DNA from: Clostridiales bacterium | GTDB taxonomy: Bacteria; Bacillota; Clostridia; Oscillospirales; Oscillospiraceae | NCBI GenBank assembly: GCA_004558115.1 | Contig: SFDT01000011.1 | Span: 1-47,821, forward strand | Direction of reading: 5' to 3' | Length of the DNA stretch: 47,821 nucleotides | Part shown: positions 7,150-15,563 of the stretch, piece by piece | Layout of the letters: the number at the start of each line of letters is the position of its first letter | How positions within the stretch are numbered: position 1 is the stretch's first letter | Notes under the pieces: generated by a model | Seen by the model: only the letters and a program-made list of their open reading frames with translations | Databases searched by the model: none | Told to the model about the DNA's origin: nothing | Program-made: the position numbers and the translations under genes

Positions 7150-8271
7150 TCAGATCTTGATGAGCTGGTAGTTCCGGGTGCCCAGGCCCAGCTTTTCCCC
7201 GTGCTCCAGGCAGACCTGCCAGTCGGTATCCGGGTGGGCCTTCTGGAAGTAGTCTCCCTGGTTGCAGGCGCACTCCTTGTCGAACAGCACGGAATTGGGC
7301 ACGGCGCTCTGGGCCAGCACCGCGTCGGCGCAGGCCTGGTCCAGGGCCACAGGGTCAAAGGAGGCGAACATGCCCACATTGGGCACCAGGGGCACGTCGT
7401 TTTCCCCGTGGCAGTCGCAGTTGGGGGAGACATCCAGCACCAGGGAGATGTGGAAGCAGGGGCGGCCGTCCACCACGGCCTTCGTGTACTCGGCGATCTT
7501 TTTGTTGAGGATGGCGGGGGCCTCGTCATACATGCACTGGATGGCGTCCTTGGGGCAGACGGCCAGGCACCGGGCGCAGCCCACACACTTGCTCGTGTCG
7601 ATGCTGGCCTTGCCGTCCGGGCCGAACTGGGGAGCGCCGTGGGCGCAGATCTTGGCGCAGGCCCGGCAGCCCACGCACTTTTTCTGCTTGACGAAGGGCT
7701 TGCCGGAGTTGTGCATCTCCATCTTGCCGGCCCGGGAGCCGCAGCCCATGCCGATGTTTTTCAGGGTGCCGCCCATGCCGGCCTGCTCATGGCCCTTGAA
7801 ATGGGTCAGGGAGATGAACACGTCCGCGTCCATGACGGCCCGGCCGATCTTGGCCTCCTTCACGTACTCGCCGCCCTCCACGGGGACGGACACCTCGTCG
7901 TTGCCCTTCAGGCCGTCGGCGATGAGGATGTGGCAGCCGGTGGAGTAGGGAGTGAAGCCGTTGACGTAGGCGGATTCGATGTGGTCCAGGGCGTTTTTCC
8001 GGCCGCCTACGTACAGGGTGTTGCAGTCCGTCAGGAAGGGCTTGCCCCCCTGGGCCTTCACCAGGTCCGCCACCACCTTGGCCCAGTTGGGACGGAGGTA
8101 GGCCAGGTTGCCCGGCTCGCCGAAGTGCATTTTGATGGCCACGTATTTATCCTCTAGATCCAGATCGCCGAAGCCGGCGGTCATGATGAGGCGGGCCAGC
8201 TTCTGGGGCAGGTTTTCCCGCCAGCTGGGGCAGCGGAAGTCCGCGAAATACACCTTTGCTTGTTCAGCCAT
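7150..8271 (-). CDS. DUF362 domain protein with two [4Fe-4S] ferredoxin clusters
   Basis: A 373-residue cytosolic iron-sulfur protein. DUF362 sequence occupies about 1-190 and continues after 250. It is interrupted by a 2[4Fe-4S] ferredoxin module: cluster I at Cys199, 202, 205 and 209, and cluster II at Cys229, 232, 235 and 239. One Cys of each C-X2-C-X2-C-X3-C motif may ligate the other cluster, as in bacterial ferredoxins. Extra cysteines in NCDCHG and CACNQG could hold another centre. The family is widespread in anaerobes; its partner and reaction are not established. AAGGAG precedes the ATG. The gene lies 39 bp downstream of the small acidic protein gene on the same strand, probably co-transcribed. 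Confidence 0.85.
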   Translation of the reverse strand: MAEQAKVYFADFRCPSWRENLPQKLARLIMTAGFGDLDLEDKYVAIKMHFGEPGNLAYLRPNWAKVVADLVKAQGGKPFLTDCNTLYVGGRKNALDHIESAYVNGFTPYSTGCHILIADGLKGNDEVSVPVEGGEYVKEAKIGRAVMDADVFISLTHFKGHEQAGMGGTLKNIGMGCGSRAGKMEMHNSGKPFVKQKKCVGCRACAKICAHGAPQFGPDGKASIDTSKCVGCARCLAVCPKDAIQCMYDEAPAILNKKIAEYTKAVVDGRPCFHISLVLDVSPNCDCHGENDVPLVPNVGMFASFDPVALDQACADAVLAQSAVPNSVLFDKECACNQGDYFQKAHPDTDWQVCLEHGEKLGLGTRNYQLIKI

Positions 8272-8310
8272 ATTCGATCTCCTTTTCTTGTTGCCGCCGT
8301 TTGCCGGCGG

Positions 8311-8724
8311 TTACTCGTCCATGTCCACGCTGATGTTGTCCGTGCCGTGCTGGTCGAATTCAGACAGGTACGCGTCGATGCGGTCCATCAGCTGGGTGTA
8401 ATTCTCCCGGGTCAGAGGCTCGCCGTCCATATCCCGCAGGGCCAGCTCCTCCGCCAGGATCTCGTAGAACACCACATCCTCGTAATTTTCAATGGCCTCG
8501 TGGATGCCGCCGTCGGCAAAGGCCCGGGAGGGGATGAGCTCTCCCCGGTACAGCTCCACCAGCTTGCTCATCTTATGGTCCAGGCAGTGGGAGAAGACCA
8601 GGCTCTCCACCTGGTCGTATTCCTTGATGCGGTCGCTTTCCCGGGTGGAGTTCACCACCCAGTTTCCTATGTATACCAGATCCAGCAGATAGCGGTACTG
8701 CTGCTCCGTCAATTCGATGTTCAT
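8311..8724 (-). CDS. Uncharacterised acidic protein, 137 residues
   Basis: Not recognised. The product is predicted all-helical, soluble and acidic, with no signal or membrane segment. It starts MNIELTEQQYRYLLDLVYIG and contains paired helices rich in Leu, Tyr and Glu. A GGGAGGTG site precedes the ATG, and a TATAAT box lies 45 nt upstream. It is the first gene of a short unit with the DUF362 protein. A regulatory or adaptor role is possible but unsupported. Confidence 0.75.
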   Translation of the reverse strand: MNIELTEQQYRYLLDLVYIGNWVVNSTRESDRIKEYDQVESLVFSHCLDHKMSKLVELYRGELIPSRAFADGGIHEAIENYEDVVFYEILAEELALRDMDGEPLTRENYTQLMDRIDAYLSEFDQHGTDNISVDMDE

Positions 8725-8768
8725 TGGGCAGACACCTCCCAGTTGCTTAAAGTTTTTGCAATAGTATG

Positions 8769-8797
8769 ATTATAACAAAGGCGTGGGCAAAATTCCA
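8769..8797 (-). promoter_or_regulatory. Promoter of the acidic protein / DUF362 unit
   Basis: On the minus strand TGGAAT (8797-8792), a 17-nt spacer and a perfect TATAAT (8774-8769). The -35 is weak. Confidence 0.5.
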
Positions 8798-8831
8798 CAT
8801 AAAAAACAGGGTAAAAAGACTAAAATCTGTC

Positions 8832-8860
8832 TTGCGGCAAACATCGCTACATAGTATAAT
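8832..8860 (+). promoter_or_regulatory. murI promoter
   Basis: TTGCGG (8832-8837), a 17-nt spacer and TATAAT (8855-8860) stand 64 nt before the murI ATG. Confidence 0.65.
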
Positions 8861-8924
8861 ATATAACTCGGATGCTGACCGGGTGAACTGCAGGCCCGGA
8901 TTTCCATAAGGAGTTCAAAAAGCT

Positions 8925-9740
8925 ATGGATATGCGACCCATCGGTGTGTTCGACTCCGGCCTGGGCGGGCTGACGGCGGTGCGTTCCCTGCGCCAGATCC
9001 TGCCGGAGGAGGACCTCATCTATTTCGGCGACACCGCCCGGGTGCCCTACGGCGGCCGGTCCAAGGAGACGCTGCTGAAATACGCCCGGCAGGATGTGCG
9101 CTTTCTCCGGTCCTTTGACCTCAAGGCCATCCTCATCGCCTGCGGCACCGTGTCCACCACGTCCCTGGACACGCTGCAAAGGGAAAACAACCTGCCCATC
9201 GTGGGCGTGGTGGAGCCCACCTGCCGCCGGGCGCTGCTGGTGACGAAAAACAAAAAAGTCGGCATGATCGCCACGCTGGCCTCCGTCCGCTCCGGCGCCT
9301 ACGAGGCCACCCTCCGCCGCCTGGACCCGGACGTGGAGGTGCAGTGCCTGCCCTGCCCGCTGTTTGTGCCCCTGGTGGAAAACGGCCGCTTCCGCCCGGG
9401 AGACGTGGTCATCGAGACCGTGGCCCGGGAGTATCTGGAGCCTCTGAAGGCCACCGGCATCGACACCCTCATCCTGGGCTGCACCCACTATCCGCTGCTG
9501 ACGGATATCATCGGCGCCATCATGGGCCCGGAGGTGACGCTGGTCTCCGCCGGGGAGGAGTCGGCCTTTGAGCTGAAGCGGATGCTGAAGGCCGGCGGCC
9601 TGCGGGCGGACGAGCGCCGCCGGGGCGAGGCGGAATTTTACGTCAGCGACCGCCCGGAGGATTTTGAGCGCATCGCCTCGGTGTTTTTACAGGAGGACCT
9701 GCGCCACACGGCACGGAGGATCGACATTGACCAGTATTGA
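8925..9740 (+). CDS. murI: Glutamate racemase
   Basis: A 271-residue cofactor-independent racemase that makes D-glutamate for peptidoglycan. Asp10-Ser11 (GVFDSGLGG), the first catalytic cysteine Cys73 and the second, Cys186 in GCTHYP (185-190), are all present. The first motif reads ACGT where the family usually has ACNT, a tolerated Gly-for-Asn variant in some Bacillota. AAGGAG lies upstream of the ATG. The 3' end overlaps the DUF1934 gene by 14 nt, so the two are translationally coupled. Confidence 0.92.
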   Translation: MDMRPIGVFDSGLGGLTAVRSLRQILPEEDLIYFGDTARVPYGGRSKETLLKYARQDVRFLRSFDLKAILIACGTVSTTSLDTLQRENNLPIVGVVEPTCRRALLVTKNKKVGMIATLASVRSGAYEATLRRLDPDVEVQCLPCPLFVPLVENGRFRPGDVVIETVAREYLEPLKATGIDTLILGCTHYPLLTDIIGAIMGPEVTLVSAGEESAFELKRMLKAGGLRADERRRGEAEFYVSDRPEDFERIASVFLQEDLRHTARRIDIDQY

Positions 9741-10170
9741 ACGTGAGCCGCTCCCGGTGATGCTGTCCATCCGGGGCGAGCAGTATTTTGACGGCATCGA
9801 CCCCGACGCCCAGGAGCTGATGACGGAGGGGACCATGACGCTGACGGAGGACGGCATGGTGCTGTCCTACCAGGAGACGGCCCTCACCGGCATGGAGGGC
9901 ACCACCACCCGCTTCCAGATCCAGGGGCCCCGGGTGATTTTGACCCGGTCCGGCACCGTCAACTCCCAGATGGTGTTTGAGGAGGGGCGGCAGCATACGT
10001 CCCTGTACGAGACCCCCTTCGGGGAGCTGTCCGTGGACATCCAGACCAGCGTTTTAAAGCACAACCTGACGGAGCGGGGCGGCCTTATGGAGATCAAGTA
10101 CTCCATCGCCGTGGAGCATACTGTTACCGGCCGGAACTGCTTTAAGATCCGGGTGCGGCGGAAGCACTGA
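9727..10170 (+). CDS. DUF1934 family protein (YwiB-like beta-barrel)
   Basis: A 147-residue small lipocalin-like beta-barrel protein of unknown function. The start is TTG at 9727, inside the end of murI. It is chosen because GGAGG ends 7 nt before it, and because an ATG further upstream would add residues read from the murI sequence in another frame. Features are the N-terminal strand PVMLSIRGEQY, the acidic turn DPDAQELMTEGTM and the C-terminal strands MEIKYSIAVE. In Bacillota the family is often found beside argS, as here (argS starts 38 nt downstream). That suggests one murI-DUF1934-argS unit. Confidence 0.85.
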   Translation: MTSIEREPLPVMLSIRGEQYFDGIDPDAQELMTEGTMTLTEDGMVLSYQETALTGMEGTTTRFQIQGPRVILTRSGTVNSQMVFEEGRQHTSLYETPFGELSVDIQTSVLKHNLTERGGLMEIKYSIAVEHTVTGRNCFKIRVRRKH

Positions 10171-10207
10171 AGGAAACGACACAAATTCACAAAAGAGGTT
10201 AAATGAT

Positions 10208-11953
10208 ATGATCAACATGATCCAAAACGCGAAAGACCAGGCCGCGTCCCTGGCCATGGCCGCCTACGAGGCGGCGGTGGCCGACGGCACCCTGCCCCGG
10301 GCGGAGGTGAAGACCGCCCCCGTGGAGATCCCCAAGGACACCGCCAACGGCGACTTTACCACCACCTTCGCTCTGGCCGCCTCCAAGGCCCTGCGGCAGC
10401 CTCCCCGGAACATCGCCCAGGCCCTGCTGGACCACATGAAGCTGGAGGGCACCTATTTCGCCTCCGCCGAGATCGCCGGCCCCGGCTTTTTGAACTTCCG
10501 CCTCAATGACAGCTGGTACGCCGGCGTCATGGAGGCCGTGGAGGCCGAGGGGGAGGCCTACGGCACCAACGACGGCCTGCGGGGGAAGAAGATCATGGTG
10601 GAGTTCGTCTCCGCCAACCCCACCGGCCCCATGCACATGGGCAATGCCCGGGGCGGCGTTCTGGGCGACACCCTGGCCTCCGTGCTGACCGCCTGCGGCG
10701 CCGATGTGACCCGGGAGTTCTACGTCAACGACGCCGGCCACCAGATCGACAAGTTCGCCCACTCCATCGAGGCCCGCTACCTCCAGCTCATCAAAGGCGA
10801 GGAAGCGGTGCCCTTCCCCGAGGACGGCTACCAGGGCGGCGACATCCGGGACCTGGCCCAGGCCTACTATGACCAAAGCGGCGAAAAGCTGCTGAACGTC
10901 CCGGAGGAGGAGCGGCAGGCGGAGCTGGCCCAATACGGCCTTTCCGTGAACCTGCCCAAGATGAAGACGGACCTCCAGCGGTACAAGATCAACTACGACA
11001 ACTGGTTCTACGAGTCCACCCTCCACGAGAGCGGCTATGTGGCCGAGACGGTGGACCTTTTGACGGAGCGGGGCTGGACCTATGAAAAGGACGGCGCCCT
11101 GTGGCTGCGCACCGCCGACATCATGCGGGAAAACCTCCTGAAGGCCGGCAAGAAGGAAAAGGACATTGAAAAGCTGGACCTGAAGGACGACGTGCTCCGC
11201 CGGGCAAACGGGTTCTACACCTACTTCGCCGCCGACATCGCCTACCACCGCAACAAATTCGCCGTCCGGGGCTTTGACAAGGTCATCAACGTCTGGGGCG
11301 CCGACCACCACGGCCATGTGGCCCGGTTGAAGGGTGCCCTGGACGCCCTGGGCCTGGACGGCAGCGGCAAGCTGGACATCGTTCTCATGCAGCTGGTGAA
11401 GCTGCTGCGGGACGGCGAGGTGGTCCGCATGAGCAAGCGCACCGGCAAGGCCATCAGCCTGTCCGACCTGCTGGACGAGGTCAGCGTGGACGCCGCCCGG
11501 TGGTACTTCAACGCCAAGCCCGATACCCAGATGGACTTTGACTTAGGGCTTGCCGTCCGGGAGGACAGCGAGAACCCCATCTACTACGTGGAGTATGCCC
11601 ACGCCCGCATCTGCTCCCTGCTGCGGGCCATGGAGGCGGAGGGCGTCACCGTCCCGGCTCAGAGCGGGGTGGACATGTCTCTGCTCTCCGGCGAGACGGA
11701 GGTGGCCCTCATCAAGCAGATCTCCCAGTTCTGCGAGGAGATCCGGCTGGCGGCCCGGGACTATGACCCCAGCCACATCAACCGCTACCTCCAGGAGCTG
11801 GCTGGCTGCTTCCACCGGTTCTACAACGCCTGCCGCATCAAGGGCGAGGAGCCGGCGGTCCAGGCGGCCCGGCTGAAGCTGGCGGACGACACCCGGGTGG
11901 TGCTGCGCAACGGCCTCAAGCTCATCGGCGTGGACGCCCCGGAGAAGATGTGA
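10208..11953 (+). CDS. argS: Arginyl-tRNA synthetase
   Basis: A 581-residue class I aminoacyl-tRNA synthetase. The N-terminal arginine-synthetase-specific domain (about 1-110) is followed by the HIGH signature as HMGN (143-146, in NPTGPMHMGN), the KMSKS-type loop as RMSKRTG (407-413) and the C-terminal DALR anticodon-binding helices (about 460-581, ending in LRNGLKLIGVDAPEKM). Length is typical. The first ATG is preceded by AGAGGT; another ATG lies three codons in. Confidence 0.95.
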   Translation: MINMIQNAKDQAASLAMAAYEAAVADGTLPRAEVKTAPVEIPKDTANGDFTTTFALAASKALRQPPRNIAQALLDHMKLEGTYFASAEIAGPGFLNFRLNDSWYAGVMEAVEAEGEAYGTNDGLRGKKIMVEFVSANPTGPMHMGNARGGVLGDTLASVLTACGADVTREFYVNDAGHQIDKFAHSIEARYLQLIKGEEAVPFPEDGYQGGDIRDLAQAYYDQSGEKLLNVPEEERQAELAQYGLSVNLPKMKTDLQRYKINYDNWFYESTLHESGYVAETVDLLTERGWTYEKDGALWLRTADIMRENLLKAGKKEKDIEKLDLKDDVLRRANGFYTYFAADIAYHRNKFAVRGFDKVINVWGADHHGHVARLKGALDALGLDGSGKLDIVLMQLVKLLRDGEVVRMSKRTGKAISLSDLLDEVSVDAARWYFNAKPDTQMDFDLGLAVREDSENPIYYVEYAHARICSLLRAMEAEGVTVPAQSGVDMSLLSGETEVALIKQISQFCEEIRLAARDYDPSHINRYLQELAGCFHRFYNACRIKGEEPAVQAARLKLADDTRVVLRNGLKLIGVDAPEKM

Positions 11954-11964
11954 CACATCCGGAC

Positions 11965-11997
11965 ACAGGGCCGCGCAGAGGCGCGGTCCTGTTTTTT
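11965..11997 (+). terminator. Terminator of the murI-argS unit
   Basis: A 12-bp stem (11965-11976 with 11981-11992, one G-T pair) with loop AGAG is followed by TTTTTT. Confidence 0.85.
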
Positions 11998-12034
11998 GAT
12001 TCTGGTATGAGATGACCCGGAAGGAGAGACAGAG

Positions 12035-12565
12035 ATGTTTGAAAACCGCTATACCATTACGGAAAAAATTTACGTGGACTGGACGGTGCACCCGGTGGCG
12101 CTGGGCAGAGCCCGCCGCCGCTTTCCCATTTTGCTGACGCTGCTGGCGGCGGCCTGTGCCGTCATGCTGGTCATGGCTTTCCTGGACGGGAACGGCACCT
12201 ATGCGTGTTTGTACGCCCTGCTGCTGGCGGGGGTGGCCTTCCGCCTGTTCGGCTATGACGCCATGCTGGCCCGGCGGCAGTTCCGCCGGCTCCGGAGCGG
12301 AAAGCCCGGGGAGTGGAAGCGGGTCCTCCGCTTCGACGGGGACGGCATCACCGTGGAGGATGACGGCCAGGTCCTGGCGGAAAAGACCTGCGGCCAGCTT
12401 CAGGAGGTCCGGGACATGGAGCCCTGGCTGGCCCTCATCTTTGAGGGCGGCGTGGTGGTCCGGGCCGACAAGGGGGGCTTTTTCCGGGAGGGAGCCGCCT
12501 GCGGCCAGGAGGCGTTTTTAGCGTTTTTGCGGGAGCGGTGCCCCGGTGCCGCCTTCCCGGCGTGA
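12035..12565 (+). CDS. YcxB-like membrane protein
   Basis: A 176-residue protein. A short cytosolic N terminus is followed by two membrane segments (about 32-50 and 54-72), then a soluble domain (about 85-176) with strands RVLRFDGDGITVEDDG and LALIFEGGVVVRAD, as in the YcxB family. Function is unknown; the C-terminal part probably sits in the cytosol. GGAGAGACAGAG precedes the ATG. The gene stops 10 nt before the chosen azlC start, so it may be co-transcribed with azlCD. Confidence 0.7.
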   Translation: MFENRYTITEKIYVDWTVHPVALGRARRRFPILLTLLAAACAVMLVMAFLDGNGTYACLYALLLAGVAFRLFGYDAMLARRQFRRLRSGKPGEWKRVLRFDGDGITVEDDGQVLAEKTCGQLQEVRDMEPWLALIFEGGVVVRADKGGFFREGAACGQEAFLAFLRERCPGAAFPA

Positions 12566-12575
12566 GGGGCCGGTC

Positions 12576-13271
12576 ATGGAGACGGTGAACCGCCGCCGGG
12601 CGGCGGTGAAGGCGGCTTTTCCCGCCACGGTGCCGGTGATGACGGGCTTTTTGGCCCTGGGCGTCGCCTACGGCATTTTGATGCGCACCAACGGCTACGG
12701 GCCCCTGTGGTCCACGCTCATGAGCGCCATCGGCTTCGGCGGCAGTATGCAGTATGTGGCCATCACGCTGCTGGTGACGGCCTTTGACCCCTTGCAGGCC
12801 TTTTTGCTGGCCCTCATGGTCAATGCCCGCCACATATTTTACGGCCTCTCGCTGCTGGACAAGTACAAGGGCCTGGGTAAGGCCCGGTTTTTCATGGTCT
12901 TCGCCCTGTGTGACGAGACGTTTTCCCTGGTGTCCACCCTGGAGCCGCCGGAGGGCGTGGAGCGGAAGGACTTTTATTTCTGGATCACCCTGCTGGATTA
13001 CCTGTACTGGGTGGGCGGCACCGCCCTGGGGGGCCTTTTGGGGCGGTTCATTATCTTTGACACCACGGGCCTGGACTTCGCCCTGACGGCGCTGTTCGTG
13101 GTGCTGTTTCTGGAGCAGTGGAAAAAGCCGGAAAACCGGCCCTTCGGCCTCATCGGCCTGGCCTGCGCCGGGGCGAGCCTGGCGGTGTTCGGGGCGGACA
13201 ACCTGGTCATCCCCGCCATGGCGCTCATTCTGGCGGTATTACTGGGAGGGAGGAAACGCCTGTGCACCTGA
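12576..13271 (+). CDS. azlC: AzlC family branched-chain amino-acid exporter, large subunit
   Basis: A 231-residue polytopic membrane protein (about six to eight segments) of the AzlC/YgaZ family. With AzlD it exports branched-chain amino acids and toxic analogues. The family motif runs around FPATVPVMTGFLALGVAYG and continues with GGSMQYVAI and MVNARHIFYGLS. The start METVNRR at 12576 is preferred over an ATG ten codons earlier: it has a GAGGGG site, and the family begins shortly before the first membrane helix. It overlaps azlD by 10 nt. Confidence 0.9.
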   Translation: METVNRRRAAVKAAFPATVPVMTGFLALGVAYGILMRTNGYGPLWSTLMSAIGFGGSMQYVAITLLVTAFDPLQAFLLALMVNARHIFYGLSLLDKYKGLGKARFFMVFALCDETFSLVSTLEPPEGVERKDFYFWITLLDYLYWVGGTALGGLLGRFIIFDTTGLDFALTALFVVLFLEQWKKPENRPFGLIGLACAGASLAVFGADNLVIPAMALILAVLLGGRKRLCT

Positions 13272-13597
13272 CGCCGTTTCAAACCGTGGCCATCATCCTG
13301 GCGGTGGCCGCCGGCACCCAGATCACCCGCTGGCTGCCCTTCTGGCTGTTCCCGGAGAAAAAGGACCCGCCGGCGGTGGTGCTGTACCTGGGCCGGGTGC
13401 TGCCGGCGGCCGTCATGGGCCTTCTGGTGGTGTACTGCCTGAAAAACGTCTCCTGGACGGCGGCGCCCCACGGGCTGCCGGAGCTGCTCTCCGTCGCGGC
13501 GGTGGCGGTGCTGCACCGCTGGAAGGGGAATGTGCTTTTGTCCATCGCTGGGGGCACGGCGCTGTATATGCTGCTGGTGCAGGCGGTGTTCGCGTGA
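13262..13597 (+). CDS. azlD: AzlD family branched-chain amino-acid exporter, small subunit
   Basis: A 111-residue membrane protein with about four segments. It begins at GTG 13262, which overlaps the end of azlC and has GGGAGGGAGG upstream. A longer in-frame ATG start would run back into azlC with no membrane-protein sense. The family pattern ITRWLPFWLF lies near the N terminus, and the C terminus carries a GNVLLSIAGGTALYMLL segment. It is the partner of AzlC in the exporter. Confidence 0.88.
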   Translation: MHLTPFQTVAIILAVAAGTQITRWLPFWLFPEKKDPPAVVLYLGRVLPAAVMGLLVVYCLKNVSWTAAPHGLPELLSVAAVAVLHRWKGNVLLSIAGGTALYMLLVQAVFA

Positions 13598-13601
13598 GGA
13601 A

Positions 13602-13630
13602 GGGAGCGGCTAACGCCGCTCCCTTTTTTT
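13602..13630 (+). terminator. Terminator of azlCD
   Basis: A 9-bp GC-rich stem (13602-13610 with 13615-13623), loop TAAC, then seven T's. Confidence 0.9.
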
Positions 13631-13657
13631 GACATTTGTATCCGAATCGTTACGATT
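13629..13657 (+). promoter_or_regulatory. Lipoprotein promoter with a palindrome over the -10
   Basis: A perfect TTGACA (13629-13634), sharing the T-run of the azlD terminator, lies 16 nt before TACGAT (13651-13656). A 13-bp palindrome AATCGTTACGATT (13645-13657) covers the -10, as a repressor site would. The regulator is unknown. Confidence 0.45.
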
Positions 13658-13732
13658 TGTCTTGAAATTGTCAGGAATTTTCCGGGAAAAGCCGTTATTC
13701 TGGTGCCATCAACCAACAGGAGGATGTTTGCC

Positions 13733-14920
13733 ATGAAACGCGCTTTCACCTGCCTTTTGCTGGCGGCGGTCCTGCTGGCCGGCTGCGGAAAAAAACAAGC
13801 GGACCCGGCGCCCCAGGCGGACCCGGCTCCGGAGACTGACGGAGGCCAGACCCTGGCGGCGGACTGCGCCGGGGCCTATGCCGCCATCACGGAGGATTTG
13901 ACGTTTTTGGTGTCCGTGGAGGAGGCAGACGGCACCGTCACCACCCTGGACATCACCCCGGACAACGCCTGGAACGTGGCGGGCCGGGAAAACCTGTTCG
14001 CCCTCTCCTATGACTGGTCCCCGGCGGAGGCGGGGGACTGGGAGGCTCTGCCCGCCGGCGGCGGGACCCTGTTCACCCTGGCGGACGCCGACAGCAAGAC
14101 CACCATCCAGTGCCGGTCCGACAGCGACCTGGTCCGCTGGCAGCGGGGCGGCGGGGCGGTATCCTATGCCAGCGCCGTGAACCCCCGGGAGGGGGAACCC
14201 TATGAGGGTAAGCTCTGCCGCCAGCTGGCCATCATTGCCGAGGATGCCGTCAGCGCCCAAATGTGGGACGTGGCGGCGGACGGCGCCCTCTCCCCAGAGG
14301 CGGCGGCGGAGGAACTGGGGGAGCGGGTGGCGGAAAACTACCGCGCCGTCCCCGCCTGGGTCACCTGGAAGCCGGAGGATGCGGCTTTCGGCGGAGCCGG
14401 TGTGTTTGACTGGTACAAAGGTCAGCCGGAGAATTTCTGCTGCGGCATCGGCCTGCGGGTCAGCTTGGCCGACCCGGAGGGGGAGAGCGGCAGCTACTGG
14501 CAGGCCGGCGCCGGCCTGGGGGAGCCGGACGAAGACGGCTGCTACGGCTGGGGCTGCGAGGTGCTGGTGAAGAAAAACGGGGCGGGAGACTGGTACATCG
14601 CGGGCAGGGGCACCGGCGGCTATACCGTGGAGCTGCCGCTGGGTGATCTGGACAGTGCCTCTCTGGAGCAGTTGACGGACGCCTTTTTCCTGACGGAGGG
14701 CTCCACCCACGACTGGCTGCTGCCCTTTTACATCCTCAGCCGCTCCCAGGCGGAGCTGTCGGCCCTGCCGGCGCTGCTGGACCAGCGGACGGAGGACGAG
14801 GCCCGGGCGCTTTGCCGCTTGCTGGCGGACTGCGCGGAAAACACCAAGGAGTCCTGGCCCTGGACCCTGGAGGACCTGGCGGAGGCCCTGGGGGAATACA
14901 GCCCGTATCTGCGTGCATAA
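13733..14920 (+). CDS. Uncharacterised lipoprotein
   Basis: A 395-residue protein. The start MKRAFTC at 13733 is chosen because AGGAGG stands 9 nt before it and it opens a lipoprotein signal (lipobox LLAGC, Cys18). An Asp/Pro-rich linker (PAPQADPAPET) follows, then a predicted mixed alpha/beta domain rich in Trp and acidic residues. I recognise no catalytic motif. The C-terminal third is helical (QAELSALPALLDQ onward). It is likely tethered outside the membrane. No homologous domain was identified by eye. Confidence 0.72.
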   Translation: MKRAFTCLLLAAVLLAGCGKKQADPAPQADPAPETDGGQTLAADCAGAYAAITEDLTFLVSVEEADGTVTTLDITPDNAWNVAGRENLFALSYDWSPAEAGDWEALPAGGGTLFTLADADSKTTIQCRSDSDLVRWQRGGGAVSYASAVNPREGEPYEGKLCRQLAIIAEDAVSAQMWDVAADGALSPEAAAEELGERVAENYRAVPAWVTWKPEDAAFGGAGVFDWYKGQPENFCCGIGLRVSLADPEGESGSYWQAGAGLGEPDEDGCYGWGCEVLVKKNGAGDWYIAGRGTGGYTVELPLGDLDSASLEQLTDAFFLTEGSTHDWLLPFYILSRSQAELSALPALLDQRTEDEARALCRLLADCAENTKESWPWTLEDLAEALGEYSPYLRA

Positions 14921-14947
14921 AACCGCCGGACAGCGTGTAAACTGAGA

Positions 14948-14974
14948 CCGCGGCCCCATTGGGGCCGCGGCTTT
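14948..14974 (+). terminator. Terminator after the lipoprotein gene
   Basis: A 10-bp GC stem (14948-14957 with 14961-14970), loop ATT, then CTTTG. The T tract is short. Confidence 0.65.
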
Positions 14975-14996
14975 GCTGTTGAAGGAGGCGGTTTAC

Positions 14997-15530
14997 ATGC
15001 GCAGGCGGCTGGCGCTGTGGGAGCTGGGAGGCTTTTTATTCACGGCGGCCCTGGGGACGGTGCTGCATTTCACCTACGGCTGGAGCGGCGGAAACCTGCT
15101 GGCGGCGGCTTTTTCCGCCGTCAACGAATCCGTGTGGGAGCACATGAAGCTGCTGTTTTTCCCGGCCTTTTTCTGGTCCGTGGGGCAGGTGTGCTTCCTG
15201 GGCCGCAACTATCCCAACTTCCTGGCGGTCCGGGCGCTGTCGGTGCTGGCGGGAACGGCCCTGGTGCCGGTGCTGTATTACACGTACACCGGCATCGTGG
15301 GGACCCATGTGCTGTGGGCGGATATCGCGGTGTTTTTGCTGGCGGTGCTGGGGACGTTCGCCCTGGACTTTCGCCTGCTGCGGCGGGGGCGGCTCACCGG
15401 CTGGCTGGCGCAGGTGCTGGGCCTGGCGGTGCTGTGGGCCCTGGCCTTTTTGTTCGTGTGGTGCACGTTCCGCCCGCCCCACCTGGCCCTGTGGCGGGAC
15501 ACGGCGGCGGGGGTATACGGACTGCCCTGA
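14997..15530 (+). CDS. DUF6512-like polytopic membrane protein
   Basis: A 177-residue membrane protein with five to six segments. The start MRRRLALWELGG at 14997 has GAAGGAGG upstream; an earlier ATG lies inside the preceding terminator region. The segment AVNESVWEHMKLLFFPA (about 39-55) is a strongly patterned amphipathic stretch typical of this uncharacterised family. Function is unknown. Confidence 0.7.
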   Translation: MRRRLALWELGGFLFTAALGTVLHFTYGWSGGNLLAAAFSAVNESVWEHMKLLFFPAFFWSVGQVCFLGRNYPNFLAVRALSVLAGTALVPVLYYTYTGIVGTHVLWADIAVFLLAVLGTFALDFRLLRRGRLTGWLAQVLGLAVLWALAFLFVWCTFRPPHLALWRDTAAGVYGLP

Positions 15531-15536
15531 AAGGAG

Positions 15537-15563
15537 AAACCGGCGGCCTTGGCCGCCGGTTTT
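15537..15563. terminator. Bidirectional terminator
   Basis: A 12-bp inverted repeat (15537-15548 with 15551-15562) has A's on the left and T's on the right. It is shared by the membrane protein gene and the convergent lysR-type gene, whose stop codon it abuts. Confidence 0.75.
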
